Positions 26,577 to 35,405 of a stretch of DNA of 64,000 nucleotides are shown here, one piece after another. The stretch comes from Gaiellales bacterium (GTDB lineage Bacteria; Actinomycetota; Thermoleophilia; Gaiellales; JAICJC01): contig DASWRM010000029.1 in NCBI GenBank assembly GCA_036403155.1, forward strand, positions 29,699-93,698, given 5' to 3'. Position numbers and translations under genes: made by a program. The notes under the pieces were generated by a model. The model ran no database searches, was not told the DNA's origin, and was given only the letters and a program-made list of their open reading frames with translations. How positions within the stretch are numbered: position 1 is the stretch's first letter; each line of letters begins with the position of its first letter.

Positions 26577-27071
26577 ATGAGCACCACAGCACGGCTGGTC
26601 GAGAACGCGCGCGGCTATGCGGAGCGGTTCGACGACGGCGATCTGCCACTCCCGCCCTCCGGCCGGGTTGCGGTGGTCGCCTGCATGGATGCACGGCTCG
26701 ACCCGTTCGGCCTGCTCGGCCTGCAGCAGGGAGAGGCGCATGTGATCCGCAACGCGGGCGGCGTGGCCACAGCCGATGTGATCCGCTCGCTCGCAATCTC
26801 CCAGCGTCTGCTCGGCACCGAGGAGATCGTCCTGATCCACCACACCGACTGCGGGATGCTGACGTTCAGCGACGACGAGTTCCGCCGGTCCGTGGAACGC
26901 GACACCGGCATCCGGCCGGAGTGGGCGGCGGAGGCGTTCCCGAACCTCGACGACGACGTTCGCCAGTCGATCGCCCGGATCAAGGCCAGCCCGTTCATCC
27001 CACGGACGGACAAGGTGCGCGGGTTCGTCTATTCCGTCGAAGACGGCTCGCTGCGAGAGGTGACTCCGTAG
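26577..27071 (+). CDS. Beta-class carbonic anhydrase
   Basis: This 164-residue enzyme hydrates CO2 to bicarbonate in the cytoplasm. Zinc ligands and the catalytic dyad are visible: Cys36 with Asp38 and Arg40 (ACMDARLD), and His89 and Cys92 (HHTDCGM). The size and the EEIVLIHHTDCGM signature match the short type exemplified by mycobacterial Rv1284. The ATG at 26577 follows GAGGAGACCC. It is downstream of the FAD-protein gene and ended by a strong hairpin. Confidence 0.88.
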   Translation: MSTTARLVENARGYAERFDDGDLPLPPSGRVAVVACMDARLDPFGLLGLQQGEAHVIRNAGGVATADVIRSLAISQRLLGTEEIVLIHHTDCGMLTFSDDEFRRSVERDTGIRPEWAAEAFPNLDDDVRQSIARIKASPFIPRTDKVRGFVYSVEDGSLREVTP

Positions 27072-27075
27072 GCTG

Positions 27076-27099
27076 CCGCCCGGCGGCTCCGCCGGGCGG
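27076..27099. terminator. Strong hairpin terminator after carbonic anhydrase
   Basis: CCGCCCGGCGG-CT-CCGCCGGGCGG is an 11-bp perfect inverted repeat starting 4 bases after the carbonic anhydrase stop. It separates that gene from ndh, which starts 14 bases later, so ndh transcription must begin inside or upstream of it. Confidence 0.65.
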
Positions 27100-27113
27100 G
27101 TAGCGTCCCGGGC

Positions 27114-28448
27114 ATGGCGAGCACGGTCGCCTCCCGGGAACCGCATCGAGTCGTCGTCATCGGCGGCGGCTTCGGCGGGCTGCGGACGGCGCAGCGGCTC
27201 GCGCGCGAGGGCGATGCCGTCGACGTGACGCTGATCGATCGCACCAACCACCACGTCTTCCAGCCGCTGCTCTACCAGGTGGCGACCGGCATCCTCTCGC
27301 CCGGCCAGATCGCCCCCGCGCTTCGCACCCTCTTCACCCGGCGGACGAACGTGCGAGTCGTGCTGGGAGACGCCACGGCGATCGACCTCGATGCCCGCGA
27401 GGTGACCGTGCGCGACGTCGTCGACGTGCCGTTCGCATACGACACGCTCGTGGTGGCCGCGGGAGCGGGGCAGTCGTACTTCGGTCACGACGACTGGGCG
27501 GACGTCGCGCCCGGCCTGAAGACGATCGAGGACGCCGAGCGGATACGTTCTCGCGTGCTCGGTGCGTACGAGGCCGCCGAAATGCTGCCGGTCGACGCCG
27601 ACCGGCGCCCGTGGCTGACGTTCGTGGTGGTCGGCGCGGGGCCCACGGGCGTGGAGTTGTCCGGCCAGTTCGCCTTCCTCGCGAGACGGACGCTCGCGGG
27701 GCAGTTCCGGCGCTTCCGCAGCAGCGATGCCCGTGTGGTGCTGCTCGACGCCGGCCCGGCCGTGCTGCCCGCGTTTCCCGAGCGGCTGCAGCGCCGTGCC
27801 GCCGCTGAGCTCGAGCGGATGGGCGTCGAGATCCGCCTCGACAGCGGTGCCATGGGCATCGACGCCGACGGCATCGACGTCGAAGGCCCCGACGGCCCGC
27901 AACGCATCGAGTCGCGAACCGTGATCTGGGCCGCCGGCGTGCGTGCGTCGGAGCTCGGTGGGCAGCTGGCCGCCCAGAGCGATGCGGCAACCGACCGCGA
28001 CGGGCGGCTGCTGGTCGCCCCCGACCTCACGTTGCCCGGCCGGCCGGAGGTCTTCGCGATCGGCGACATGGCGGCGGTTGACGGTGTGCCGGGCGTTGCC
28101 CAGGCCGCACTGCAGGAGGGCTCGTACGCCGCGCGCGTGATCCGCGCGCGGCTGCACCGGCGCCCGGCTCCCGAGCCGTTCCGCTACCGCGACAAGGGCA
28201 GCATGGCCGTGGTGGGCCGCAGCTGGGCCGTCGCTGATATCAAGGGCGTCCCGCTGGCCGGCCGCCTCGCCTGGCTCGTCTGGGCGGTCATCCACATCAC
28301 GTTCCTGGTCGGGTGGCAGAACCGCCTCGAGACGGTGCGCCGCTGGCTCTGGGATCTGATCAGCCTGAACCGGGCCGAGCGGCTGGTGTCCGCCGGCGAG
28401 ATTGCCCGCCGGGCGCCGGGTGTTTCGGGCCGTCTCCCGCCCGGGTAG
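27114..28448 (+). CDS. ndh: Type II NADH dehydrogenase (NDH-2)
   Basis: This 444-residue flavoprotein passes electrons from NADH to quinone at the inner membrane without pumping protons. The FAD motif VVVIGGGFGGLRTAQRLARE is at residues 12-31, followed by RTNHHVFQPLLYQVATGILSPGQIAPALR, a strong NDH-2 signature. The NADH motif FVVVGAGPTGVELSGQFAF is near residue 170, and FAIGDMAAVDGVPGVAQAALQEG is the second FAD contact. The C-terminal hydrophobic segment (LAWLVWAVIHITFLVGWQNRLET) is the usual membrane anchor. It follows a terminator, so it is probably an independent transcript. Confidence 0.9.
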   Translation: MASTVASREPHRVVVIGGGFGGLRTAQRLAREGDAVDVTLIDRTNHHVFQPLLYQVATGILSPGQIAPALRTLFTRRTNVRVVLGDATAIDLDAREVTVRDVVDVPFAYDTLVVAAGAGQSYFGHDDWADVAPGLKTIEDAERIRSRVLGAYEAAEMLPVDADRRPWLTFVVVGAGPTGVELSGQFAFLARRTLAGQFRRFRSSDARVVLLDAGPAVLPAFPERLQRRAAAELERMGVEIRLDSGAMGIDADGIDVEGPDGPQRIESRTVIWAAGVRASELGGQLAAQSDAATDRDGRLLVAPDLTLPGRPEVFAIGDMAAVDGVPGVAQAALQEGSYAARVIRARLHRRPAPEPFRYRDKGSMAVVGRSWAVADIKGVPLAGRLAWLVWAVIHITFLVGWQNRLETVRRWLWDLISLNRAERLVSAGEIARRAPGVSGRLPPG

Positions 28449-28619
28449 CAGGGCGGCACTGTCGAGCAGACCCGCGCACGATGATCCGCGACCATCCGCG
28501 CATGTCCGCGATCTCTGAAGGCGACATCCTGCTCGGGATACACGCCTGCCGTTGATGGGAATGACTGTGCGGGCGGGGGCGCCGCCTCCGGCCGCACGGA
28601 CGCACCCAAGGAGGCCGAG

Positions 28620-28787
28620 ATGCCACATCACAACAAGCGATCGGACAAGCTGCAGACGCCGCAGGGCAAGGAGCCGGTGAACCCGAGCGCCGAGTCGTCG
28701 CTCAGGCAGGGGCCGCAGGACACATCGGACGCGCGCGCCAAGAACAGCGGTCACGGGAAGAAGACGGCAGACAAGTGGAACCAGTGA
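28620..28787 (+). CDS. Small hydrophilic 55-residue protein
   Basis: This very polar protein begins MPHHNKRSDKLQTPQGKEP and ends KTADKWNQ. It is rich in Lys, Gln, Ser and Asn, with no hydrophobic core, so it is probably disordered, like small stress-associated proteins. AAGGAGG sits close to the ATG. Its stop is one base from the next gene's GTG. I do not recognise a family. Confidence 0.55.
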   Translation: MPHHNKRSDKLQTPQGKEPVNPSAESSLRQGPQDTSDARAKNSGHGKKTADKWNQ

Positions 28788-28788
28788 C

Positions 28789-29538
28789 GTGACGACGACG
28801 ATCCTGGAACGCAACGCCGCGCCGGGGATCCACCGCGTCGACCAGGCATACGTCAACTGGTACGCGGTCGAGGACGGCAGCGAGCTCACCATCGTCGACG
28901 CGGGGCTGCCACGGTCGTGGTCGGCGCTGAGCCGGCTGCTTCGCCTGCTCCGACGGCCGCTCTCCGCAGTCTCTGCGCTCGTGCTCACCCATGCGCACTT
29001 CGACCACACGGGATTCGCGGCGCGGCTGCAGCGCCGTGGCGTCCCTGTGTTCATCCATGAGATGGATGCCAGCCTCTTGACGCATCCGCTGCACTACCAG
29101 CACGAGGCGCCGAGGAGCAGGTACCTGCGCCACCCGGGCTTTGCGCGCGCCCTGGGGGCGATGGTGCTGGCCGGGATGCCGTTGACGCGTGGCACGACGC
29201 CGAGCACGACCTTCGCCGACGGCGAGGTGCTGGACGTTCCCGGGCGGCCGCGCGTCGTCTTCACCCCAGGCCACACGTTCGGGCACTGCGCGCTTCACCT
29301 CCCCGACGCGGGCACCGTCATCGCCGGCGACGCCATCGTGACGTTCGACATCTACAGCCAGCAGCTGGGGCCGCGGATCGTGGCGGCGGGAGCGACGGCA
29401 TCGGTTCCGGAGGCGCTCGATTCGCTTGCGCGGTTCCAGGCGTTGGATGCCGACACGCTGCTCCCAGGGCATGGCGACCCCTGGCATGGCTCGATGTCGG
29501 ACGCCGCCCACCGAGCGCGCCAGGCCGGGCCTGCATGA
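28789..29538 (+). CDS. Metallo-beta-lactamase-fold hydrolase
   Basis: This 249-residue enzyme carries the metal motif THAHFDH (His68, His70, Asp72, His73), then FTPGHTFGHCALHL, AGDAIV and a final LLPGHGDPW. These are the usual ligands for two zinc or iron ions in glyoxalase-II- and lactonase-like hydrolases. The substrate is unknown. The GTG start follows the small-protein stop by one base, and the 3' end overlaps the next gene (ATGA), so it is in an operon with the small membrane protein and probably DedA. Confidence 0.85.
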   Translation: MTTTILERNAAPGIHRVDQAYVNWYAVEDGSELTIVDAGLPRSWSALSRLLRLLRRPLSAVSALVLTHAHFDHTGFAARLQRRGVPVFIHEMDASLLTHPLHYQHEAPRSRYLRHPGFARALGAMVLAGMPLTRGTTPSTTFADGEVLDVPGRPRVVFTPGHTFGHCALHLPDAGTVIAGDAIVTFDIYSQQLGPRIVAAGATASVPEALDSLARFQALDADTLLPGHGDPWHGSMSDAAHRARQAGPA

Positions 29539-29804
29539 GCCTGCTGGCCGGCGCCGGCCAGGCAGTGCTCGTGGGCGCGGGCCTGATCGTGGTGCTCGCG
29601 ATCGCCGCCGCCCCGTTTGCGCTTGCGCCGGAGCGGCGGCCGGGTCCAACGGCGGGCGTGTTCGTCGGCGAGCGGGAGGGGGAGCGGCTCGACCGCCAGG
29701 AGCGTGAGGTGGAGGACGCCGACTCCGTCGCCGGCCCGGCGATCGACCGTGGAGCAGGCGGCCCTCAGGGCACCCAGGCGCCGAGTGGCGGGTTGCCGAC
29801 GTGA
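29535..29804 (+). CDS. Small membrane protein, 89 residues
   Basis: One N-terminal hydrophobic helix (AVLVGAGLIVVLAIAAAPFALA, residues 10-31) is followed by a charged, probably disordered tail. No family is recognised. The start overlaps the metallo-hydrolase stop, and the gene ends 19 bases before DedA. Confidence 0.5.
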   Translation: MSLLAGAGQAVLVGAGLIVVLAIAAAPFALAPERRPGPTAGVFVGEREGERLDRQEREVEDADSVAGPAIDRGAGGPQGTQAPSGGLPT

Positions 29805-29823
29805 CCCCGGGCCGGGGGGCGCG

Positions 29824-30435
29824 GTGACCTCGATCGTCTCGCTCCCAAGCGCGGTGACGTACCCCGCGCTGTTCCTGCTCGTGCTCGCCGAGTCGGGCGG
29901 GCTCCCCGTGCCGGGCGAGTCGAGCATCATGGTCGCCGCCCTGACGGCGTCGCGCGGCTCCCTGTCGATCGTCGCGGTGCTGGTGATCGGCAGCGCAGCC
30001 GCGGTGATCGGCGACAACCTCGGGTACCTGGGCGGCCGCGTGTTCGGTCGTCGTGTGCTGCTGTGGGGGAGCTGGCAGCGCGACCGGCGGCGCCGCTGGC
30101 TGGAGGAGGGCGACCGCTTCCTCGACGACCACGGCGCCGTGGCGGTGATCGGCGGCCGCTGGCTGCCCGTGGCGCGGTTCACCGTCGCCTGGCTGGCCGG
30201 CATCAACCACATGCCGTGGCGACGGTTCGTCGTCTGGAACGCGATCGGCGGCGTCAGCTGGGTGACGACGATCGGGCTCGCCGCGTACTTCATCGGCCAC
30301 GCCGCCGAGAGTGCGATCACCGCGCTTGGCCTGGTTGGGCTGTTCGGCCTCGTCGTCGCTCTGGCCGGCCACGGGATCTGGAGCAGGCGCACATCGCGCG
30401 CACCCCGGCGCGCGGCCGGCGGCCGCTCTGGCTGA
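29824..30435 (+). CDS. DedA-family membrane protein
   Basis: This protein of about 203 residues has five hydrophobic segments. DedA features are visible: the opening ESGGLPVPGESSIMVAAL, GDNLGYLGGRVFGRR, and the conserved GRWLPVARFTVAWLAGINHMPWRRFVVWNAIGG with its essential Arg. DedA proteins are linked to phospholipid or undecaprenyl phosphate flipping and membrane potential. The GTG at 29824 is the first good start. The next gene encodes another lipid-flippase-like protein, which supports an envelope-lipid role. Confidence 0.85.
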   Translation: MTSIVSLPSAVTYPALFLLVLAESGGLPVPGESSIMVAALTASRGSLSIVAVLVIGSAAAVIGDNLGYLGGRVFGRRVLLWGSWQRDRRRRWLEEGDRFLDDHGAVAVIGGRWLPVARFTVAWLAGINHMPWRRFVVWNAIGGVSWVTTIGLAAYFIGHAAESAITALGLVGLFGLVVALAGHGIWSRRTSRAPRRAAGGRSG

Positions 30436-30497
30436 GAGCGCCGAGCGGAGCCGTCCGGCCGCTTGGCGGCGCAGACTACGGGGCATGGTGTTCGCGC

Positions 30498-31583
30498 ATG
30501 GCGACCCACCAGCATCCCCGCAACGCGGCCGACCCGATGCCTGCGGCGATGCCGCGAGCACCGCGCAGGCCGGCCGGCCGTCGCATCCTCGGCACGGCGG
30601 TCGCGCTCGCGGTCGTCATCGCGGTGTTCGCCGTGCTGCTCCCGCGGATCGCCGATTACGGCGACGTCTGGGGGGTGATGTCTGGTTTGTCAACGCGAGA
30701 GCTGGCTGCGCTGGCAGCCGCGACGATCATCAACCTCGCGACGTACGCGCCGCCCTGGATGGCTGCGCTTCCCGGGCTCGGGTACCGGCAGGCCTCCGTG
30801 CTGACGCAGACGTCGACGGCGCTCTCGATCGCCGTCCCCGGCGGGGATGCGGTGGGGCTGGCCGCGTCCTACGCGATGCTGCGGAGCTGGCGCTACCGGA
30901 CGGCAGCGATCGCGGTGGCCGTGCTCGTGACCGCCGCCTGGAATCAGATCGTCAACGTGACGCTGCCGATGCTCGCCCTGGTGCTGTTGCTCCTGACGGG
31001 CGGGTCGAGCCCGCTGCTCCTGACCGCGGGGCTGATCGGCATGGGTGTCGTGGTGGCGCTGACCATCGCGCTGGTGCTCGCGCTGCGCGGAGACCGCCAG
31101 GCGCGGTGGTTGGGCGACCACGCTCAGCGGGTGGTCAACGCGCTGCTCTGCGTCGTGCGCCGGCAGCGGCGCGAGGGGTGGGGCGATGCCGCCGTGGGGT
31201 TCCGGCACGAGACGGTGGGTCTGCTCGCCCGCCGCTGGCACGTGATCACCCTGGCGGCGTTCGCGGGGCATCTCGCGGTATTCGGAGTGCTCATGGTGAC
31301 GTTGCGAGCGACCGGGGTCGGCGCGGATCAGGTCAGCTGGGTCGAGGCCATGGCCGCATGGGGCCTGATCCGGTTGCTCACGGCCGTGCCGGTCACCCCG
31401 GCCGGCGTCGGGATCGTCGAGCTCGGGCTGTCCTCGGCGCTGGTCGGGTTCGGCGCCGGGAATGCCAACGCCGTCGCCGCCGTCCTGCTCTATCGGGTGT
31501 TGACCGTGCTGCCGACACTCGCGCTGGGAGCGGTGTTCGGGCTGACTTGGAGGCGTCAGCGGGCGCCGGAAGCGGCCACGTGA
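30498..31583 (+). CDS. LPG-synthase-TM / UPF0104 flippase-like membrane protein
   Basis: This 361-residue protein has about eight membrane helices and resembles the transmembrane half of MprF (AglD/YbhN type). Hallmarks are LSTRELAALAAATIINLATYAPPWMAALPGLGYRQA, AVPGGDAVGLAASYAM near residue 115, and LLTAVPVTPAGVGIVELGLSSALVG near residue 300. Such proteins move lipids or lipid-linked sugars across the membrane. The enzymatic aminoacyl-transfer domain is absent here; one occurs at 18215-19807. The N-terminal 30 residues are basic and Pro-rich. Confidence 0.8.
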   Translation: MATHQHPRNAADPMPAAMPRAPRRPAGRRILGTAVALAVVIAVFAVLLPRIADYGDVWGVMSGLSTRELAALAAATIINLATYAPPWMAALPGLGYRQASVLTQTSTALSIAVPGGDAVGLAASYAMLRSWRYRTAAIAVAVLVTAAWNQIVNVTLPMLALVLLLLTGGSSPLLLTAGLIGMGVVVALTIALVLALRGDRQARWLGDHAQRVVNALLCVVRRQRREGWGDAAVGFRHETVGLLARRWHVITLAAFAGHLAVFGVLMVTLRATGVGADQVSWVEAMAAWGLIRLLTAVPVTPAGVGIVELGLSSALVGFGAGNANAVAAVLLYRVLTVLPTLALGAVFGLTWRRQRAPEAAT

Positions 31584-31650
31584 ATCGCGCCTGACGGCGT
31601 GCCGCCACTCCCACGAGCAGCGGGCGCGGCACCTCCGACTTGTGTGAACG

Positions 31651-32424
31651 CTACGCCGGCGCGTCGCGCGGGTCGTACCACATGCCGGTCAGCAGGCCCC
31701 CGTCGACGATCACCGTCTCGCCGTTCACGTACGCCGCGTCGTCCGAGGCGAGAAAGCAGATCACGGCCGCCTGCTCCTCAGCGGTCGACGGCCGGCGCAT
31801 GGGGATGCGCTCGCGGTACACGCCCGCGATCCGGTCCCATGACTCGTCCATCGTCATCGGTGTGGCCGTCAGCCCGGGGGCGACGGCATTGGTGCGAATG
31901 CCGAGATGGCCCAGCTCGTGTGCGAACCCCCGGGTCATTGCCACCACGCCGGCCTTTGAGACGCAGTAGTGCACGGCAGGCGAATCGGCCACGAAGGCGT
32001 CGATGGACGCGACGTTGACGATTGCGCCGCCGCCCGCATCGGCCATGTGCCTGGCGGCCGCCTGGGATGCGACGAACGCGCCGGTCAGGTTCGTCTGGAG
32101 GGTGTCCTGCCAGTGCGCCTCATCGATGTCGAGCACCGGGTCGAGCCGTGCGGTGCCGGCGCAATTGACGAGCACGTCGATCCCGCCATGGCGCGCCGCC
32201 ACCGCGCCGACGAGGTCGCGAACCGCCCCGCTGTCGCGCACGTCCAGCGGCTGGGGCACGATCCGCCCGGCCGGTCCCGCTGCGGCCAGCTGCTCGAGCG
32301 CCGCGGTGGATCGTGCGGCCGCCACGACGGTCGCACCCTCGTCGGCCAACCGCGCGGCGGTCGCCCGGCCGATGCCGCTCGAGGCGCCGGTGACGACGGC
32401 GATCCGGTGGTCGAAGCGACCCAT
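31651..32424 (-). CDS. Classical short-chain dehydrogenase/reductase
   Basis: This 257-residue NAD(P)-dependent enzyme has TGASSGIG (residues 12-19), NCAG near residue 84, an active-site Ser in NVASIDAF and an intact YCVSK motif. The C-terminus ICFLASDDAAYVNGETVIVDGG is typical of the 3-oxoacyl-ACP-reductase-like classical group. The substrate is unknown. The ATG at 32424 begins MGRFDHRIAVV, as in relatives. It is divergent from the PMT gene with a 112-base gap. Confidence 0.85.
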   Translation of the reverse strand: MGRFDHRIAVVTGASSGIGRATAARLADEGATVVAAARSTAALEQLAAAGPAGRIVPQPLDVRDSGAVRDLVGAVAARHGGIDVLVNCAGTARLDPVLDIDEAHWQDTLQTNLTGAFVASQAAARHMADAGGGAIVNVASIDAFVADSPAVHYCVSKAGVVAMTRGFAHELGHLGIRTNAVAPGLTATPMTMDESWDRIAGVYRERIPMRRPSTAEEQAAVICFLASDDAAYVNGETVIVDGGLLTGMWYDPRDAPA

Positions 32425-32536
32425 GTCGGGACGTTCTGTGGCCGTGCGCCGGAGTCCTGCCTGCGGCGCGCTTCGGGCTTGCCAGTACGGACATGCACGG
32501 CGATGCTTGAGGCGTGCTTGACCACCGGATCCCGGG

Positions 32537-33916
32537 ATGACCTCGTCACGAACCTGGCGCGCGGCGGCGTGCCTGCTCGCCGTCCTGGCGGTCGGGTCGT
32601 TCGCGCGGCTGGACGGGCTGGGAACGCCGGCAACGTTCATCGCGGACGAAGGCTTCTACGCGCCGGATGGGTGCGTCTACGCGGTGGGCAACGCGCGCAC
32701 CTGCCAAAGGACGGTGGAGAGCACCCCCGAGCACCCGCCCCTCGGCAAGTGGCTGATCGGCGCCGGCATCCGGGCTGACGGGTTCACCCCAACCGGCTGG
32801 CGGCTCGCGCCCGCGGTGGCAGGCATCCTCACCGTTGGCCTCCTGTTCGTGCTCGCGCTGCTGCTCCTCGACTCCGTGCCGATCGCGGCGTTCACCGCTC
32901 TGCTGCTGGCGGTGGAGCCGCTGCACGTGGTCCAGTCGCGCATTGCGACGCTCGACGTCTTCGTCGCCTTCTTCGGCCTCGCCGCGATCGTCTGCGCGGT
33001 GCTCGACGTGCGGCGCCCGTCCATCCGCCGGCTCCCGCCGTGGCGGCTCGCCGCGGGGGCCGCCGCCGGGGCCGCGGTCGCCTCGAAGTGGTCCGGTGTG
33101 CTTGCGCTGGTCGCCGTGGCGGCGCTGATCCTGTTCGCGAACCGCTCACGTCTGCGCTCCGTGCTGCCGTCGACGGTCGTGGGGCTCGGCGCCGTGCCGA
33201 TCGGCGTCTACGTGCTCACGTTCGTTGGGCGGGTGCACGGGAAGCTGCTGGCCCTGCCATGGGCGCACGGCGCACTCGTCCGCGCCTTCGCCCACCGCCA
33301 GCTCTCGATGTGGCGAAATCAGACCGGGCACTTCGCGACGAGCGCCTACCAGTCTCCGCCCTGGTCGTGGCCGCTCCTGCGCAGGGCCGACGCGCACTAC
33401 ATCTCGGTCAGCGGGGGCAACGTGCGGGAGGTGCTGGCCGTCGGCAGTCCGCTGATCTGGTGGTGCGGCTTCGCGGCTGCCGCGGCCGCGGTGGCGCTCG
33501 CCGTGCGGTCGCGCGGAACCGATCTGGCCGCGCTCGCCGTCGCGCTCGGCGTCGGCTGCACGTACGTCCCATGGCTGCTGCTCGCACACGGCCGGTCGTT
33601 CGTGTTCCTTTACTACATGACGCCCGTCGTCCCGTTCCTGTGCCTGGCGGTTGGGTGGGCGGCCGTGCGTGTCGGCCATGCGGCCGTCTGGGCGGCCCCG
33701 GCGTTCGCGGTCCTGTCGATCGCGCTGCTGGTGTTCTGGTGGCCTGTTCTGACGGCGCGTCCCGTCGCGTTCGGCGGTTGGCGCGACCGGGTGGTGTTCC
33801 ACCACTGCCGCCCGGAGGATCAGCCGCAGCGGCTGCCCCGTGACCGCAACGGCCGTCCCCTGGCATGGATCCGCGTGCTGCACGGGTCACCGCCTGCGGG
33901 CTGGTGCTGGGTCTGA
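32537..33916 (+). CDS. Polyprenyl-phosphate-mannose protein mannosyltransferase (PMT family)
   Basis: This 459-residue GT-C glycosyltransferase has about ten membrane helices. The first extracellular loop holds the catalytic acidic residues in FIADEGFYAPDGCVYAVG, then STPEHPPLGKWLIGAGI, the standard actinobacterial PMT signature (Rv1002c type). LEVEPLHVVQSRIATLD-like text near residue 130 and the C-terminal FLYYMTPVVPF region also match. It transfers mannose to Ser/Thr of exported proteins. The last bases meet the convergent DUF2182 gene with no gap. Confidence 0.85.
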   Translation: MTSSRTWRAAACLLAVLAVGSFARLDGLGTPATFIADEGFYAPDGCVYAVGNARTCQRTVESTPEHPPLGKWLIGAGIRADGFTPTGWRLAPAVAGILTVGLLFVLALLLLDSVPIAAFTALLLAVEPLHVVQSRIATLDVFVAFFGLAAIVCAVLDVRRPSIRRLPPWRLAAGAAAGAAVASKWSGVLALVAVAALILFANRSRLRSVLPSTVVGLGAVPIGVYVLTFVGRVHGKLLALPWAHGALVRAFAHRQLSMWRNQTGHFATSAYQSPPWSWPLLRRADAHYISVSGGNVREVLAVGSPLIWWCGFAAAAAAVALAVRSRGTDLAALAVALGVGCTYVPWLLLAHGRSFVFLYYMTPVVPFLCLAVGWAAVRVGHAAVWAAPAFAVLSIALLVFWWPVLTARPVAFGGWRDRVVFHHCRPEDQPQRLPRDRNGRPLAWIRVLHGSPPAGWCWV

Positions 33917-34681
33917 TCACATCGGCATCGGGCCGCCGTCCGGCTGGTGCAGGCCCGGCGCGAGCTCGGGGTGGAACAGCACGACGACGGCGAGCACGAG
34001 CAGGCCGGCAGCGGCGCCGTAGGTCATCCACCGCCCGTGTCGCGGGTGTCGTTCAAGGACGACCACGGCGGTGAGCAGCATCATCCACCCGATGCTCATC
34101 GCCCCGAGGGCGAGCAGGCAGGCCATGAGCGGGATGCAGCAGGCGGCGCAGATGCCGCCGTGGAGGACGCCTGCACGGAGATCGCGCATCGACCCGCGCC
34201 GTGCCGTCAGGCGAAACAGGAGCGCGAACGGCGCGCGGCAGTGCCGCAGGCAGCGGGCGCGGAGCGGGGACAGCTGGTAGGCGGCCGTCACCCCGAACAC
34301 CGCAGCCGCGCCCCAGGTCGCCGCGTCCGGCTGGTCCCGCGCAACCGCCCGTGCCGCGAGGGTCGCACCGTATGCCAGCACCCCGACCGCCGACCACACG
34401 ACGAGGTAGCCGGCAACCATCGCCGCGATTCTCGCGCCACGGGGCGGTCCCGGCGTGCGCGGGACGATCGAGGCGGCGTACATCGACGCCACCGGTGCGA
34501 CGGCGGGCAGCATCATCGCCGCCATCATCAGGGCCCACACCGCCAGGAACGTCCAGAATCCCAGGCCCATCGGCCCCGGCTCGGCCGCCATCCCCGCCGC
34601 GCGCCCGGCCACCGTCCACCAGCACGCCCCCGCCAGCACCAGGATCGCGATCGCCGTGCCCGGGGAGGCTGCATGACGCAT
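33917..34681 (-). CDS. DUF2182 membrane protein (predicted metal-binding)
   Basis: This 254-residue protein has about seven helices. The motifs WALMMAAMMLPAVAPVASMYA and AYQLSPLRARCLRHCRAPF, then GGICAACCIPLMACLL, are diagnostic of DUF2182. The methionine- and cysteine-rich helices suggest metal, perhaps copper, binding. In many genomes DUF2182 and DUF1326 genes are neighbours; here the DUF1326 gene is divergent, with only 14 bases between the start codons. The biochemical role is not established. Confidence 0.8.
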   Translation of the reverse strand: MRHAASPGTAIAILVLAGACWWTVAGRAAGMAAEPGPMGLGFWTFLAVWALMMAAMMLPAVAPVASMYAASIVPRTPGPPRGARIAAMVAGYLVVWSAVGVLAYGATLAARAVARDQPDAATWGAAAVFGVTAAYQLSPLRARCLRHCRAPFALLFRLTARRGSMRDLRAGVLHGGICAACCIPLMACLLALGAMSIGWMMLLTAVVVLERHPRHGRWMTYGAAAGLLVLAVVVLFHPELAPGLHQPDGGPMPM

Positions 34682-34695
34682 GGGCAGAGCATACG

Positions 34696-35331
34696 ATGGC
34701 CGCCGTGGCCGGCGCCGTATGGGATCTGCAGGGGACGTATCTCGAGTCGTGCAACTGCGAGGCGATCTGCCCGTGCCGTCGCATCGGCGGCGAGCCCGGC
34801 GGCCGGTCGACGTACGGCGAATGCCTCGGCGTCCTCAGCTGGGAGATCGCGGACGGCCGTTGCGGCGCCGTCCCGCTATCGGGGCTGCGGGTCGTGATCG
34901 TGTCGCGCTATCACGACGACGAGCCGCGGTCGCCGTGGACGTTCGTGCTGTTCGTCGACCGGCGCGCGGACGAGCGACAGGCGCATGCGCTCGTGGAGAT
35001 CTTCACGGGCGCCGCGGGCGGTACGGCGCTTGCGCAGTTCCCATGGGCGTTCAAGCCGAGCACGCTGCTCGGGTGGCGGCCGGCCTCGATCTCGATCGAC
35101 CACGCTCCCGGGCACGGCGTCGTCCGGGTCGATGACGACGTGGAGATACGCATCCGCGGCCCGGTGGAGGAGGATGCGACGGTGACCTGCGTCATCCCCG
35201 GCCACCACCGCACCGGCCGCGAGTTGTACGCCGAGCTGCTGCGGGCCGAGCTCGAGGATCCGCTTCGGTTCCAGGCCACCGGCAGCTGTGCGTACGAGTC
35301 GACGTTCGCGTACTCGTCCACCGGCGGCTGA
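34696..35331 (+). CDS. DUF1326 family protein
   Basis: This 211-residue soluble protein begins with the DUF1326 signature WDLQGTYLESCNCEAICPC, whose cysteines (CNC, CPC) could bind metal. It continues with GECLGVLSWEI, VSRYHDDEPRSPWTFVLFVD and ASGxC-like SCAYESTFAYSS. Function is unknown in the family, although genomic association with DUF2182 is frequent and is seen here. ATG 34696 and GTG 34705 are both possible. The 14-base gap to the divergent gene leaves no room for two normal 5' leaders, so at least one mRNA is probably leaderless. Confidence 0.8.
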   Translation: MAAVAGAVWDLQGTYLESCNCEAICPCRRIGGEPGGRSTYGECLGVLSWEIADGRCGAVPLSGLRVVIVSRYHDDEPRSPWTFVLFVDRRADERQAHALVEIFTGAAGGTALAQFPWAFKPSTLLGWRPASISIDHAPGHGVVRVDDDVEIRIRGPVEEDATVTCVIPGHHRTGRELYAELLRAELEDPLRFQATGSCAYESTFAYSSTGG

Positions 35332-35348
35332 CCTCCCCGCGCGCCATC

Positions 35349-35377
35349 TTGACACCTTTCGCGGGCGCGGCAACACT
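35349..35377 (+). promoter_or_regulatory. Promoter of the G1 peptidase gene
   Basis: A consensus -35 hexamer TTGACA (35349-35354) is followed after 17 bases by AACACT as a weaker -10. It lies 28 bases before the peptidase start. Confidence 0.5.
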
Positions 35378-35405
35378 GGCCGGAATCCCGATCGAAAGGA
35401 TCCGC

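Noticed and set aside
28482..28555. A 24-codon frame starting MIRDHPRMSA
   Set aside because: It has no ribosome binding site, and its composition gives no support for coding.
26085..29054. A 989-codon open frame on the minus strand
   Set aside because: It runs antisense to the FAD protein, carbonic anhydrase and ndh, which all have clear motifs. It is Arg/His/Gly-rich with no domain, a typical high-GC shadow.
28702..30561. A 619-codon open frame on the minus strand
   Set aside because: It opposes the metallo-hydrolase and DedA genes and has no recognisable motif.
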